Part shown: positions 31,929-41,039 of the stretch, piece by piece
Layout: every line of letters starts with the position of its first letter
How positions within the stretch are numbered: the stretch's first letter is position 1
Notes under the pieces: generated by a model
What the model was told of the DNA's origin: nothing
Seen by the model: only the letters and a program-made list of their open reading frames with translations
The model's database searches: none
Position numbers and translations under genes: made by a program
NCBI GenBank assembly: GCA_963819115.1
Contig: CAWFUR010000011.1
Location: forward strand, 1,798,001-1,862,000
Direction: 5' to 3'
DNA from: JACVRW01 sp963819115
GTDB taxonomy: Bacteria; Actinomycetota; Thermoleophilia; Solirubrobacterales; Thermoleophilaceae
Length of the DNA stretch: 64,000 bases

Positions 31929-32483
31929 TTAGGGCCCTCCGAGAAGCAACTCCACCTCCTCCAGGTCCTCGACCGTATTCACACTCCTCACCAACGGCCC
32001 CGGCAACGCCACCCGCCCGGGGTTCAACCCCTCCACGGTGCGGATCAGGGGCGCATCCCGCTCCGCCGCCCGCAGAACGTCCAGCGCCCCCGGCGCGTAC
32101 AGGCCCAGAGTCGGCTGCAGCACTCCCTCGGCCACGGCCACCACGGCCGGTGCGCTGCCCACGGCCTCGAGCAGCGTGCGGCAGGCGTCCGCGGTCACGA
32201 AGGGCATGTCGGCCGCGCACACCAGCACCGGGGCGCCCGCGGTTTCGAGCGCGTGGATGATCCCGGTGAGCGGGTGGTGCGGCTCGGCCGGCTCGTCCCA
32301 GCGCTCGGCCCTCAGCTCGGGGAGCTCGGTGTCCGGCTTGCACACCACGGCCACGCGCTCGCATACCGCCGTCAGCGCGGCCACGGGGTAGGAGGCGAGC
32401 GGGCGCCCGGCCAGGGTGACCCCCGCCTTGGACCCCATTCCCAGCCGCGAGCCCCGGCCTCCTGCAAGAACGACGCCGATCAC
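31929..32483 (-). CDS. mobA: Molybdenum cofactor guanylyltransferase MobA-like
   Basis: 184 residues from GTG 32481-32483. The nucleotidyltransferase signature GVVLAGGRGSRLGMGSKAGV opens the protein, followed by LAGRPLASYP, VLVCAADMPFV (metal-binding Asp) and the ending VRSVNTVEDLEEVE. It attaches GMP to molybdopterin to form the bis-MGD cofactor; a related MocA- or CofC-type activity cannot be fully excluded. An upstream GTG at 32507 adds 8 residues. It is convergent with the meaB cluster. Confidence 0.8.
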   Translation of the reverse strand: MIGVVLAGGRGSRLGMGSKAGVTLAGRPLASYPVAALTAVCERVAVVCKPDTELPELRAERWDEPAEPHHPLTGIIHALETAGAPVLVCAADMPFVTADACRTLLEAVGSAPAVVAVAEGVLQPTLGLYAPGALDVLRAAERDAPLIRTVEGLNPGRVALPGPLVRSVNTVEDLEEVELLLGGP

Positions 32484-32602
32484 CGTGCCCAGGCTACGCA
32501 AGGTCACTTGTCGCGCCGTTATGCCCGCGAGCCGGAGCTACTCTCGCGATAGGTGGCACGCGCCGCTCAACGCGACGCCCGAACTGACCGATGAGGTGAC
32601 TG

Positions 32603-33274
32603 ATGGGAAGCACGGACCGCATCTCCCACGTCGTACGCCGGGCCCGCCACGATGGCGTGGGCTCGGCCGCCAGGCACGCCCTCGAGCTCGCTCGTGACCA
32701 CGTCTTCCTCGACGAGGCCCACGTCTGGTACCAGCTCGACGTGGGCGAGGAGCGCCCCCGTCGCGAGCTGCCCGAAGAGGTGCACCTGCGCCGGGCGGGC
32801 GAGAACGACCTCGCCGGCGCCGTGGAGATGGGCCAGCGCCTGGACGAGGTCCGGGATCGCCTCGCCGCCGGAAACGACCTCTGGCTCGCCGCGGACGACG
32901 GCGGCCCCCTCTTCCGCTGCTGGATCTACCGGGGCCGGGCTCCAGTGCTGGCCGCCCCCGGCGGCTGGCTCGACCTACCGCGGGGGACGGTGTGCCTGGA
33001 GGACTCGGCCACCAGCCCGCGCGCACGCGGCCGGGGTGTGGCCCCAGGAGCATGGACCGGCATCGCGGACTCGCTGCGCAACGAGGGCGTCGTGCACATG
33101 ATCACCAAGGTCGGCGTCGAGAACGTGCCGTCGCGAAAGGCCGTGGTCAAGTCCGGGTTCCACGAGGTCGGCGTGATGCGCCTCGTGAAGCGCGGCCCGC
33201 GCAAGCTCACCACGATGACGCTCTCGGACGAGACGGGCCTCGGCCCGCAGCTCGCCGCCCGGCTGAGCGGCTAG
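32603..33274 (+). CDS. GNAT-fold N-acyltransferase-like protein
   Basis: 223 residues. The N-terminal 70 residues contain VFLDEAHVWYQLDVGEERPR, then VHLRRAGENDLAGAVEMGQR. The GNAT core has SPRARGRGVAPGAWTGIADS, where the R-x-R-G-x-x acetyl-CoA loop is seen, and ENVPSRKAVVKSGFHEVGV, the typical helix after strand 5. The substrate is unknown. It overlaps the convergent glycosyltransferase by 4 bases at the stops. Confidence 0.8.
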   Translation: MGSTDRISHVVRRARHDGVGSAARHALELARDHVFLDEAHVWYQLDVGEERPRRELPEEVHLRRAGENDLAGAVEMGQRLDEVRDRLAAGNDLWLAADDGGPLFRCWIYRGRAPVLAAPGGWLDLPRGTVCLEDSATSPRARGRGVAPGAWTGIADSLRNEGVVHMITKVGVENVPSRKAVVKSGFHEVGVMRLVKRGPRKLTTMTLSDETGLGPQLAARLSG

Positions 33275-34179
33275 CGCCGCGAGCGGAGCCGGCTCTTCAG
33301 CTGCTCGACCACGTCGAGCGGGCTGCTCACCAGCGAGTAGAGCCGGTGGCGGTGACGCCGGGAGAGGCCGGGCAGGCCCGCGGCCAGCGGCACCCCGAGG
33401 CGAACGCGCAGCGGGTCCCGGGAGCGGCGCCAGTTCGCGTTGCGCTCCGCGAACAGGCGCGGGTGGCGACGGCGAAGCTCGGCGTAGATCTCGTCGAAGC
33501 GGGCGGCGTTGGATCCGAACTGCCGTCCACGGTCCTGCCTGTACCTGAGCGTCTCCCATCGGAGCAGCGAGGCGGAGTGCCCGCCCTCGGCCAGGGCCAT
33601 CCACAGGTCCCAGTCCTGGAAGGCGCCGGGGAGGCTCCACGCACCCACGTCCACCAGCGCCCGCCGGCGGAACATGGCGGCGTAGGGCAGGTCGTTGAAG
33701 TGCGTGATGCGCCAGGCGTCGAGCGCCTTGGTGCGCCAGCGCTGGGTGTGCCCGGCCTCCCCGAGCACTCGCAGCAGACCCCAAACCGCGGAGAGCCAGG
33801 GCTGTGCGTCCAGCGCATCGGCAAGGGCGGCCAGTGCCCCGGGCTCCAGCGCGTCGTCCCCGTCGAGCGGGAACACGTAGGGCGCGCTGGTGGCGGCGAG
33901 GCCCGCGGTGCGCGCGGCGGACGTGCCGCGATTCTCCTGGTGGATCACCCGCACGCCCTCGTCCGAGAGCTCACGGAGCGCGGCGGCCGTGGCCGGGTCG
34001 GTGGAGCCGTCGTTCACCACCACGAGCTCGCAGCGCTCCTGGTCCATCACCGAGCGCACGGCCTCGCGGATGGTGGCGCCGTCGTTGAAACAGGGGATCA
34101 CCACCGCCACTCGCGGCGCGGTGGTGCGCCGCCGCCGGAATCCGGGGGCGGCCTGGATCGATGTGGGCGAGGTGACCAT
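33271..34179 (-). CDS. Family 2 glycosyltransferase
   Basis: 302 residues from ATG 34177-34179 (MVTSPTSIQAAPGF). GT-A fold: VAVVIPCFNDGATIREAVRS, CELVVVNDGSTDPATA, NRGTSAARTAGLAAT, FPLDGDDALEPGAL (the metal-binding DxD) and GAFQDWDLWMALAEGG (the ED/QDWD acceptor region). It probably transfers a sugar onto a surface glycan or lipid. An open frame extends upstream to 34299 through a dispersed repeat, with no sign of coding. Confidence 0.9.
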   Translation of the reverse strand: MVTSPTSIQAAPGFRRRRTTAPRVAVVIPCFNDGATIREAVRSVMDQERCELVVVNDGSTDPATAAALRELSDEGVRVIHQENRGTSAARTAGLAATSAPYVFPLDGDDALEPGALAALADALDAQPWLSAVWGLLRVLGEAGHTQRWRTKALDAWRITHFNDLPYAAMFRRRALVDVGAWSLPGAFQDWDLWMALAEGGHSASLLRWETLRYRQDRGRQFGSNAARFDEIYAELRRRHPRLFAERNANWRRSRDPLRVRLGVPLAAGLPGLSRRHRHRLYSLVSSPLDVVEQLKSRLRSRR

Positions 34180-34256
34180 GTGGCCCCAAGCCTGCCGCCG
34201 GGCCGCCGGCATGCGGTGTCCATCATGTGAACCCGACGGTCCAAGATGGGCCCAGG

Positions 34257-34293
34257 GAGGAGCGCAGCCCGGGCGCCGGCCGGGCGAGCACCG
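34257..34293 (+). repeat. Dispersed hairpin element, family B, copy 2
   Basis: GAGGAGCGCAGC - CCGGGC/GGCCGG with GCC loop - GCGAGCACCG, 37 bases. The outer four stem pairs are kept while bases differ from the copies at 1.7 and 39 kb. It lies between two minus-strand genes. Confidence 0.7.
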
Positions 34294-34305
34294 GACCACC
34301 CCTTC

Positions 34306-34716
34306 CTAGCGGCGGAGCGCCTCGATGCGCCACTGACCGCGCACCAGCCGCAGGTCGAGCACGGCGTCGGCCCTCCCCCGGCCCGCGTCCCGCGTGCGTA
34401 CCCGCGCCTCCGCCGATCCCTGGTGCAGGCGGATATCGCGCAGGTCGATGCGCGGGTCGCGCAGAGCTCCGATCGCCGCCTGCAGCCGGCGCGCGCATCT
34501 CGGGCCGCCGGCGCGCTGGCGAGCCGCCGGAGTGAGCAGGTCACGGCACACGGCCGCCCCGTCCCCAGCTCGCGCCGCCCGCTCCAGCTGCGCCACCACG
34601 GTCGCGATCGCACGGGAGGCACCGGTGGCCGGAGCCGGCTCCTCGTCCCCGCCCAGGGAGCAGCCGGAGAGCAGCGCCACCGCGCAGATCGCCGCCCACC
34701 TCATCGGGGTGAGCAT
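34306..34716 (-). CDS. Small putative lipoprotein (NTF2/SnoaL-like)
   Basis: 136 residues from ATG 34714-34716 (MLTPMRWAAICAVALLSGCS) with lipobox LSGC; ATG 34702-34704 is also possible. The mature part has LERAARAGDGAAVCRDLLTP, ARRLQAAIGAL and ARVRTRDAG, ending VRGQWRIEAL, a pattern common in small exported NTF2-like proteins (helix with paired Cys, then beta-sheet). Function unknown. It is divergent from the 200-residue gene by 11 bases. Confidence 0.75.
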   Translation of the reverse strand: MLTPMRWAAICAVALLSGCSLGGDEEPAPATGASRAIATVVAQLERAARAGDGAAVCRDLLTPAARQRAGGPRCARRLQAAIGALRDPRIDLRDIRLHQGSAEARVRTRDAGRGRADAVLDLRLVRGQWRIEALRR

Positions 34717-34727
34717 AATGGTGGTGC

Positions 34728-35330
34728 ATGGAGGGCTCAGCACCGGAATCCGTGGGGACGCTGTCGAGCTGGCTGCGGTGCTACCGCTGCTGGTCGCGCA
34801 ACCTCGAGGTCCAGCTGCATTACGAGGGAATCCTCAAGGTGGACCCCGAGACGGCCGAGGCCGTGGAGCCGGTGGAGGAGGTGCAGGAAGCGGTGGTGCA
34901 GTGCCTCGACTGCCTGCACGACCAGCCCCACCTCAGCCTCAGCTTCTACGAACAGGACGGCCGCCGCGTTTCGCGCATCGAGCCCGTGGAGGACCGCTGG
35001 GAGCGGATGGTCACGGGCACCCCCTGGGTGGCATCGTGCACCGTGACCGTCGAGGCCGAGGAGGTGGAGTCCTGCTCCGGCCCCGACGCGGCCGACTCGC
35101 TGGCCTTCGCCGCCTTCGGCGACCACGGGACGCGCGAGTTCTTCACCCACGTGCGCTTCCACAAGCACGAGGACGACCGGATCGTGGTTCACATGCTGGT
35201 GGAGCTGTACTCGCGCTCCTCGGAGGAGGCCACCGAGGTGCTGGAGCAGGCGGCGCGGGGGACCCTGGCGATCACGTCGCTGGCCGAGGAGTCGCGCCCG
35301 CCCGCATCGGGCGCCGACGAGCCCCACTGA
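34728..35330 (+). CDS. Uncharacterised 200-residue protein with two CxxC motifs
   Basis: CYRCW near residue 18 and CLDCL near residue 59 could form a zinc ribbon. Between and after are acidic strands (QLHYEGILKVDPETAEAVEP, FFTHVRFHKHEDDRIVVHML). No export signal. Possible alternative starts lie further in. The family is unknown to me; the role may be protein or nucleic-acid binding. Confidence 0.72.
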   Translation: MEGSAPESVGTLSSWLRCYRCWSRNLEVQLHYEGILKVDPETAEAVEPVEEVQEAVVQCLDCLHDQPHLSLSFYEQDGRRVSRIEPVEDRWERMVTGTPWVASCTVTVEAEEVESCSGPDAADSLAFAAFGDHGTREFFTHVRFHKHEDDRIVVHMLVELYSRSSEEATEVLEQAARGTLAITSLAEESRPPASGADEPH

Positions 35331-35341
35331 CGCCGGGGCGC

Positions 35342-36541
35342 TCAGCCGTAGAGCAGCACCGCCCCGTCATCGGCCAGCAGCCGAATCTCTTCCTCCGAGC
35401 GGCCCAGCTCACGGAGCACCTCCGCGGTGTGCTGGCCCAGGAGCGGAGGCGCATCCGGTGGGGGGCCTCCCTCTCCGCCGTTCCAGATCGGCGAGGCCAC
35501 GAGCTCGAGCGGCCCCGCGGCCGGATGCTCGACGGTGACCGTGGCCGGGCGCCCCGCGGCCGTCGCGGCGCGCAGCGCCTCGGGCACCGTCCTCACCTTG
35601 CCCGCGGGGACTCCCGCCGCCTCGAGCGCCTCCAGCCACTCCTCGGCCGTACGCTCGCCGAAGCGCCGCTCGAGCTCGGGCACGAGCTGGGCCCGGTGCT
35701 CCACACGGCCGGCGTTGGTGGCGAAGCGCTCGTCCGCGGCCAGGTCGCCGAGCCCGATGGCGGCGCAGAGCGCGGCGAACAGCCCGTCGTTGGCCGCGGC
35801 CACTGCCAGGCGTCCGGACTTCGTGCCGAAGTCCTGGTACGGCACGATGTTCGGATGGGCATTCCCGTGCCTCACCGGCTCGCGACCGGTGACCAGGGCG
35901 TTCTGGGCCACGTTCACGAGCCCCGCGAGGGCGCTGTCCAGAAGCGGCACCTCGATGCGCCCGCCCTCTCCCCCGTGCAGGGCGGCCAGGATCGCCGACG
36001 AGGCGTGCAGGCCCGCGAGCACGTCCACCAGGGCCACCCCGACCTTGTACGGGTCGCCGCCCGCCGGCCCCGTGATCGACATCAGGCCGCTCTCCGCCTG
36101 GGCCACGAAGTCGTATCCGGGGCGTCCCGCCGGGGAACGGGAAGAGCCGAAGCCCGAGATCGAGCAGTACACCACCCGCGGGTTCAGCTCCCTCACGGCC
36201 TCGTACCCCACCCCGAGCCGGTCGGCGCCGCCGCTCTTGAAGTTCTCGATCACCACGGCCGCCTCCGCACAGAGCTCGCGGGCGATCTCGCGTCCCGCGG
36301 GGTTGCCCAGGTCGATCGCGGCGCTGCGCTTCCCGCGGTTCACCGCAAGGAAGTAGGCCGCCTCGCCGGCAGCGAAGGGCGGCCCCCAGGAGCGTGTCTC
36401 ATCGCCCCCCTCGGGCCGCTCCACCTTCACCACGTCGGCCCCGAGGTCGGCGAGCACCATCGTGCAGTAGGGGCCCGCGAGCACGCGCGAGAGGTCCACC
36501 ACGCGAACCCCGGCGAGCGGGCGGTGCTGTGAGCTCCCCAT
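35342..36541 (-). CDS. CaiB/BaiF family III CoA-transferase
   Basis: 399 residues. GVRVVDLSRVLAGPYCTMVL, ADLGADVVKVERPEGGDETR, AVNRGKRSAAIDL and PGYDFVAQAESGLMSITG contain the family blocks; Asp in GYDFVAQ is the expected catalytic aspartate. It moves CoA between organic acids (formyl-CoA:oxalate, carnitine, succinyl-CoA types). The start at 36539-36541 overlaps by 13 bases the GTG start of the divergent ThDP enzyme. A pairing reminiscent of frc/oxc (oxalate) is possible but not shown. Confidence 0.9.
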   Translation of the reverse strand: MGSSQHRPLAGVRVVDLSRVLAGPYCTMVLADLGADVVKVERPEGGDETRSWGPPFAAGEAAYFLAVNRGKRSAAIDLGNPAGREIARELCAEAAVVIENFKSGGADRLGVGYEAVRELNPRVVYCSISGFGSSRSPAGRPGYDFVAQAESGLMSITGPAGGDPYKVGVALVDVLAGLHASSAILAALHGGEGGRIEVPLLDSALAGLVNVAQNALVTGREPVRHGNAHPNIVPYQDFGTKSGRLAVAAANDGLFAALCAAIGLGDLAADERFATNAGRVEHRAQLVPELERRFGERTAEEWLEALEAAGVPAGKVRTVPEALRAATAAGRPATVTVEHPAAGPLELVASPIWNGGEGGPPPDAPPLLGQHTAEVLRELGRSEEEIRLLADDGAVLLYG

Positions 36542-38193
36542 CCGGCGGCATCCTGACAGGGGCGGCTGCCGCCGTGGCCGCGCTGGAGGCCACGGGCCTG
36601 GACGTGGCCTTCGGGCTCCCTGGCGTGCACAACCTCAGCCTCTGGCGGGCGCTCGGCGAGTCGCCCATCCGCCTGGTGGGCGTCCGGCACGAGCAGACCG
36701 CCGCGTACGCCGCCGATGGCTACGCCCGTGCCCGCGGCGGGCTGGGCGTTGGGATCACCACCACCGGGCCGGGTGCGGCGAACGCCGTGGCCGCGGTGGG
36801 CGAGGCCTGGGCCTCACGCCAGCCCGTGCTGCTGATCGCCACCGACGTGCCCACGAGCGTGCGCCGTCCCGGCCAGTGGCGCGGCGCGCTGCACGAGACC
36901 ACGGACCAGGCCGCGATGTTCGGGCCGGTGGTGAAGGAGGCGATCAGGGTCGGCTCCGCCGATGAGATCGGGCCCGCGCTGGCCCGCGCCGCCCGGGTGG
37001 CCCTCACCCCGCCGCAGCGCCCTGTGTACGCGGAGATCCCCACCGACCTGCTGGACGCGCCGTCCGAGGCCCCCGATTCGTCTGACGCGGAGCCCGCGCC
37101 GCCGGTGGCCGCCCCCTCGGAGACGATCGGCGAGGCCGCCCGGGCGCTCGACGGCGCCCGTGCTCCGCTCATCTGGGCGGGCGGCGGGGCGGTGCAGGCC
37201 GGGGCGGGGCCCGAGCTGGCGCGCCTGGCGGAACGGCTCGCGGCCCCCGTGATGCTCACCTACGGGGCGCGCGGCCTACTGCCCCCCGACCACCCCTGCC
37301 TCGTGTCCGTCCCGCCTCACGTGCCCGAGGCGGGGGCGCTCTGGGACGAGGCCGACGTGGTGCTTGCGGTGGGCAGCGACCTCGACGGCATGATGACCCA
37401 GGCCTGGCGGATGCCCGCTCCGCCGCGCCTGGTGGCGGTGAACGTGGATGCCGCGGACGCGAGCAAGAACTATCCCCCGGACGTGATGCTCGAGGGCGAC
37501 GCCGCGCTCACCGTGGCGGCGCTGGCGGGCGCCGTGGAGGGACGGTCCGGGCTCGGGGACCTGGGCCGGCGCCTGGCCGGGCTGAGCGCCGGGGTGCGGG
37601 CCGCGCTCGGCGACAGCGACCAGGAGGCCGCCGGCTTCATGGCCGCCCTGGACGGCCTGCTCCCCCCTGAGGCCATCGTCGTCTGCGACATGTGCATCCC
37701 CGGCTACTGGCTCGGAGGCTTCCGCAACCCAAGGCTGCCGCGCAAGCTCTCGTATCCACTCGGGTGGGGAACGCTCGGGTGCGCCTTCCCGCAGGGGCTC
37801 GGGGCCGCCCTGGCCGGCCGCGGGCCCACGCTCAGCGTCTCCGGCGACGGTGGCTTCCTGTACGCCTGCGGCGAACTGGCCACCGCGGCGCAGGAGCGCA
37901 TCCCGCTCACCGCCCTGGTGGTGGACGACGGCGGCTACGGAATGCTGCGATACGACCAGGACCTGCGCGGCGACCCACACGACGGCGTGGACCTCGCCAC
38001 GCCCGACTTCGCCGCCATGGCGCGCTCGTTCGGAGTGCGGGCCGAGGCTGTTGACGGCCTGGGCGCGGACCTCACCGACGCGCTCGCGCGCAACCTGGCG
38101 CTGGACGAGCCCGGCATGGTGGTTGCGCGGGCCCGCGTGGGCCCCCCGCCCAACGTGTCTCCTCGCTGGTATCGCGCAGCCTCGGCGCACTGA
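36529..38193 (+). CDS. Thiamine-diphosphate-dependent enzyme, acetolactate-synthase-like
   Basis: 554 residues from GTG36529 with the three-domain ThDP layout: PYR domain (GLDVAFGLPGVHNLSLW, GVRHEQTAAYAADGYAR with the catalytic Glu), central domain (PLIWAGGGAVQAGAGPEL) and PP domain with the metal-ThDP motif GDGGFLYACGELATAAQER ... DDGGYGMLRY (GDG-x~25-D/N). The reaction could be acetolactate synthase, benzoylformate decarboxylase or oxalyl-CoA decarboxylase-like; I cannot choose. It is divergent from a CoA-transferase with overlapping starts. Confidence 0.87.
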   Translation: MSSPSGGILTGAAAAVAALEATGLDVAFGLPGVHNLSLWRALGESPIRLVGVRHEQTAAYAADGYARARGGLGVGITTTGPGAANAVAAVGEAWASRQPVLLIATDVPTSVRRPGQWRGALHETTDQAAMFGPVVKEAIRVGSADEIGPALARAARVALTPPQRPVYAEIPTDLLDAPSEAPDSSDAEPAPPVAAPSETIGEAARALDGARAPLIWAGGGAVQAGAGPELARLAERLAAPVMLTYGARGLLPPDHPCLVSVPPHVPEAGALWDEADVVLAVGSDLDGMMTQAWRMPAPPRLVAVNVDAADASKNYPPDVMLEGDAALTVAALAGAVEGRSGLGDLGRRLAGLSAGVRAALGDSDQEAAGFMAALDGLLPPEAIVVCDMCIPGYWLGGFRNPRLPRKLSYPLGWGTLGCAFPQGLGAALAGRGPTLSVSGDGGFLYACGELATAAQERIPLTALVVDDGGYGMLRYDQDLRGDPHDGVDLATPDFAAMARSFGVRAEAVDGLGADLTDALARNLALDEPGMVVARARVGPPPNVSPRWYRAASAH

Positions 38194-38237
38194 ACTTTCG
38201 TACTGGACTCCCGGGGAGCCCGCCTACCCGGTCCTCG

Positions 38238-39335
38238 TTGTACGCTCGAATGCAGGTGGCCCTGAGAATCGAGTGGCTCGGTGAGCCCGAACGGTTCGAG
38301 CAGCTTGGACCCGATTGGGAGCGAATGCTCCCTGCGGACGCCAGGCCGTTCGATACCCACACCTGGTACCGCTCCTGGTATCGGGCGTTCGGCGCCGAGG
38401 GAGAGATGCGTATATGCCTCGCCTGGGAGGGTGAGCGACTGGTGGCCGCGATGCCCCTCATGGAGCGTCGCCGGCGCTGGCTCTCGGCCATGGCGAACGT
38501 GCACTCCAACGTGTACCGGCCCGTCGGCCGGGACGCGGCGGCGGTGCGATCGGTCGTGGAGGCCGTGCTCGCCCGGGGCGGCGGGAAGGTGTCGATGTCC
38601 GCGCTCCCGTCGGCCGACGTGTCGCTGCCGGTGATGGTCGAGATCGCCACGCGGGCCGGCCGCCGGCACGTGGTGGGAACGGAGCACACCTCGCCGATCG
38701 TGGAGCTCGACGGTGACTTCGCAGACTGGCGGGCTCGCTCCAAGCCGGGCTGGGGAGCCCCGCTCGAGCGCTTCCGGCGGAAGATGACCCGCGAGCACGA
38801 CGCGAAATTCCTGATCGTAGAGGCGCCCACCGACCTCGACTACGAGCTGGCCCGAGGCTTTGCCGTCGAGGCCAGCGGCTGGAAGGGCGCCAGCGGCACC
38901 GCGATCATCTCCGACCCGTGCACCGAGACCTTCTACCGCGAGATCGCATCGAGCTTCGCCGAGCGGGACGAGCTGCGGCTATCCCGGGTGGTGCTGGACG
39001 GCCACTGGGCCGCCTTCGACCTCTGCCTCCTGCACAACGGGCGCCTCTACCTGCTCAAGACCGGGTACGACGAGCGCTTCCGCCGCCTCGCCCCCGGCCT
39101 GGTGATGCGGCTCTCGATCATCGAGCGCTGCTTCGAGCTCGGCCTCGAGGCCCACGAGCTGCTGGGCGACGACGCCGAGTGGAAGCGCAAGTTCGCCACC
39201 GCCGAGCGCCGCCACTCGGTGTTCCACGCCTACGAGCCGGGTCTCGTGGGCAGCGTGGGCTACACCTACCGCGCCGCCGCCCGGCCGTTCCTGAAGCGCG
39301 CCCGCGACGGCGCGCTGGCCTTCCGCAGGGCTTAA
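38238..39335 (+). CDS. CelD/FemAB-like GNAT acetyltransferase
   Basis: 365 residues (TTG38238; ATG38250 is an alternative). Double-GNAT 'CelD/BcsL' type: FDTHTWYRSWYRAFGAEGEM, RRKMTREHDAKFLIVEAPTD, FYREIASSFAERDELRLSRV and AHELLGDDAEWKRKFATAER. Homologues acetylate exopolysaccharide or transfer amino acids to peptidoglycan. A distant paralogue is at 46028. Its stop is followed directly by the tandem repeat. Confidence 0.83.
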   Translation: MYARMQVALRIEWLGEPERFEQLGPDWERMLPADARPFDTHTWYRSWYRAFGAEGEMRICLAWEGERLVAAMPLMERRRRWLSAMANVHSNVYRPVGRDAAAVRSVVEAVLARGGGKVSMSALPSADVSLPVMVEIATRAGRRHVVGTEHTSPIVELDGDFADWRARSKPGWGAPLERFRRKMTREHDAKFLIVEAPTDLDYELARGFAVEASGWKGASGTAIISDPCTETFYREIASSFAERDELRLSRVVLDGHWAAFDLCLLHNGRLYLLKTGYDERFRRLAPGLVMRLSIIERCFELGLEAHELLGDDAEWKRKFATAERRHSVFHAYEPGLVGSVGYTYRAAARPFLKRARDGALAFRRA

Positions 39336-39437
39336 ACCTGGCTGCGGTGCTCGCCCGATCGACGATCGGGCTGCGCTCCTCGCCTAACCCTGGCTGCGGT
39401 GCTCGCCCGATCGACGATCGGGCTGCGCTCCTCGCCT
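39335..39437. repeat. Tandem pair of ~51-base units carrying family B hairpin elements (copies 3 and 4)
   Basis: Two head-to-tail units at 39335-39385 and 39386-39437, identical except for one extra C in the second. Each holds a family B element on the minus strand (39345-39381 and 39397-39433) with core CCCGATCG-A-CGATCGGG. They fill the space between the convergent GNAT and aldehyde dehydrogenase genes. Confidence 0.85.
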
Positions 39438-39445
39438 GGCGCCGT

Positions 39446-41002
39446 TTAGAGCCGGAAGCTCGGATCGCCGGCCAGCTCGGCCACGTCCATCTGGGCCTTC
39501 TGCAGCTTGCCCGCGTAGTCCCAGTTCATCGACTGCCAGCGGGTGAACTGGTCGAGCACCCAGATGCCGGACTGACGGCTCCCGTTGCCCGACTTGCCGT
39601 TCCCACCGAACGGGAGATGCGCCTCGGCTCCGGAGGTGGAGTTGTTCACCGACACCATGCCCGCGCTCACGCGCTCCCGGAAGCGGAAGGCCCACGTGGG
39701 ATCGTTCGTGTAGATCGCCGAGGAGAGACCGTAGCCGTGGCCGTTGGCCAGGTCCATGGCCTCGTCGAAGTCGCCGAACTCGGCCACCCCGACGATCGGC
39801 CCGAAGGTCTCGGTGGAGTAGAGGTCGTCATCGCGGGTCACACCGTCCACCAGCGTGGGATGGCAGAAGAGCCCGGCGTCGGGATCGCCCACGAAGCCGG
39901 CGCGGGGGTTGTCGGATGTGATGCGCCCCATGCCGGTCGAGCCGGACACCGTGTGGTGGTCGCGGATCAGCTCGAGCCAGTCGAGGAAGCGGTCCTGGAA
40001 GCGCTCGTGGATCATCGGGCCGTAGAGCACGTCGGCGAAGGGATCGCCGATCGCGGCCTCATCCAGCGCCCGCGTCAGGCGGCTGACAAACTCGCCGTGC
40101 AGCGACTCGTGGACAATCACCGTGCCCAGTGACGTGCAGCGCTGCCCGGCGGTGCCGTAGCCGCTGAAGAGGGCGCCCTCCACGGCCAGGTCGAGGTTCG
40201 CGTCGGGCATGATCACGAGCGGGTTCTTGCCCCCCAGCTCGAGGCAGGGCGACTGAACGTGGCGGCCGCACAGCTCCCCGATGCGCGAGCCGACGGCCGA
40301 GGAGCCGGTGAAGCCCACCTTGTCCACGAGCCCCTCGTCGAGGGCCTGCTCGAGGCCGGTGAAGGCGGACGGGCCGTCGCACTGGACCAGGTTCAGCACA
40401 CCATCGGGCAGGCCGCCGTTCAGGAATAGGCGGGTGAGCGCATCGCCCAGCGCGGGCGCGTACTCGGCCGGCTTCCACACCACGGCGTTGCCGGCGAGAA
40501 GCGCGGGAACGAGATACCAGGAGGGCACGGCCACCGGGAAGTTCCCCGCGGTGATGATGGCCGCCACCCCCACCGGGTTGCGGAAGGTGAAGAGCTGCTT
40601 GTCGGGCATCTCGCTGGGCACGGTCTGCCCGTACAGGCGCCGCCCCTCGGAGAGGAAGAAGTCGCAGGTGTCCACGATCTCCTGCACCTCGCCGAGCGCC
40701 TCGGGGTAGGGCTTGCCGATCTCGCGCGTGACGAGGCGGGCCAGCGCCTCCTTGTTGTCCTCCACGAGCCGGCCGATCGCCTTGATCGCGTTGCCGCGCA
40801 CGGGGGCGGGCGTGGCGGCCCACTCCGCCTGGGCGGCCCGGGCCGCGCGGCACGCGGCCACGAAGTCGCTCGCGTCGCCCAGCAGGCCCTCCCCCACGAC
40901 CTCGTCCAGGTTCGCGGGGTTGCGGGACTCGATCGGAGTCCCGGTCGTCCGCGTCTCGCCGCCGATGATCGATGCCACCTCTCTCGTGCCCGTGATACTC
41001 AT
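39446..41002 (-). CDS. NAD(P)-dependent aldehyde dehydrogenase (ALDH superfamily)
   Basis: 518 residues. FRNPVGVAAIITAGNFPVAV, CLELGGKNPLVIMPDANLDL (general-base Glu), GTAGQRCTSLGTV (nucleophile Cys), STETFGPIVGVAEF and LPFGGNGKSGNGSRQSGIWV are all intact. The GTAGQRCT block and long C-terminal end (QFTRWQSMNWDYAGKLQKAQ) recall ALDH7-type semialdehyde dehydrogenases (aminoadipate or similar). The substrate is undetermined. The start is at 41000-41002. Confidence 0.9.
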   Translation of the reverse strand: MSITGTREVASIIGGETRTTGTPIESRNPANLDEVVGEGLLGDASDFVAACRAARAAQAEWAATPAPVRGNAIKAIGRLVEDNKEALARLVTREIGKPYPEALGEVQEIVDTCDFFLSEGRRLYGQTVPSEMPDKQLFTFRNPVGVAAIITAGNFPVAVPSWYLVPALLAGNAVVWKPAEYAPALGDALTRLFLNGGLPDGVLNLVQCDGPSAFTGLEQALDEGLVDKVGFTGSSAVGSRIGELCGRHVQSPCLELGGKNPLVIMPDANLDLAVEGALFSGYGTAGQRCTSLGTVIVHESLHGEFVSRLTRALDEAAIGDPFADVLYGPMIHERFQDRFLDWLELIRDHHTVSGSTGMGRITSDNPRAGFVGDPDAGLFCHPTLVDGVTRDDDLYSTETFGPIVGVAEFGDFDEAMDLANGHGYGLSSAIYTNDPTWAFRFRERVSAGMVSVNNSTSGAEAHLPFGGNGKSGNGSRQSGIWVLDQFTRWQSMNWDYAGKLQKAQMDVAELAGDPSFRL

Positions 41003-41039
41003 GGGCCTAGCGTAGCCCGGCGCTCCCGCCTGGCCGGGC

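Noticed and set aside
34180..34299. N-terminal extension of the GT2 gene
   Set aside because: The extension translates a dispersed repeat; ATG 34177-34179 gives a normal GT2 N-terminus.
35342..38193. Oxalate-degradation pair (frc/oxc)
   Set aside because: A CaiB-type transferase beside a ThDP enzyme is suggestive, but the ThDP enzyme has no residues I can tie specifically to oxalyl-CoA decarboxylase.
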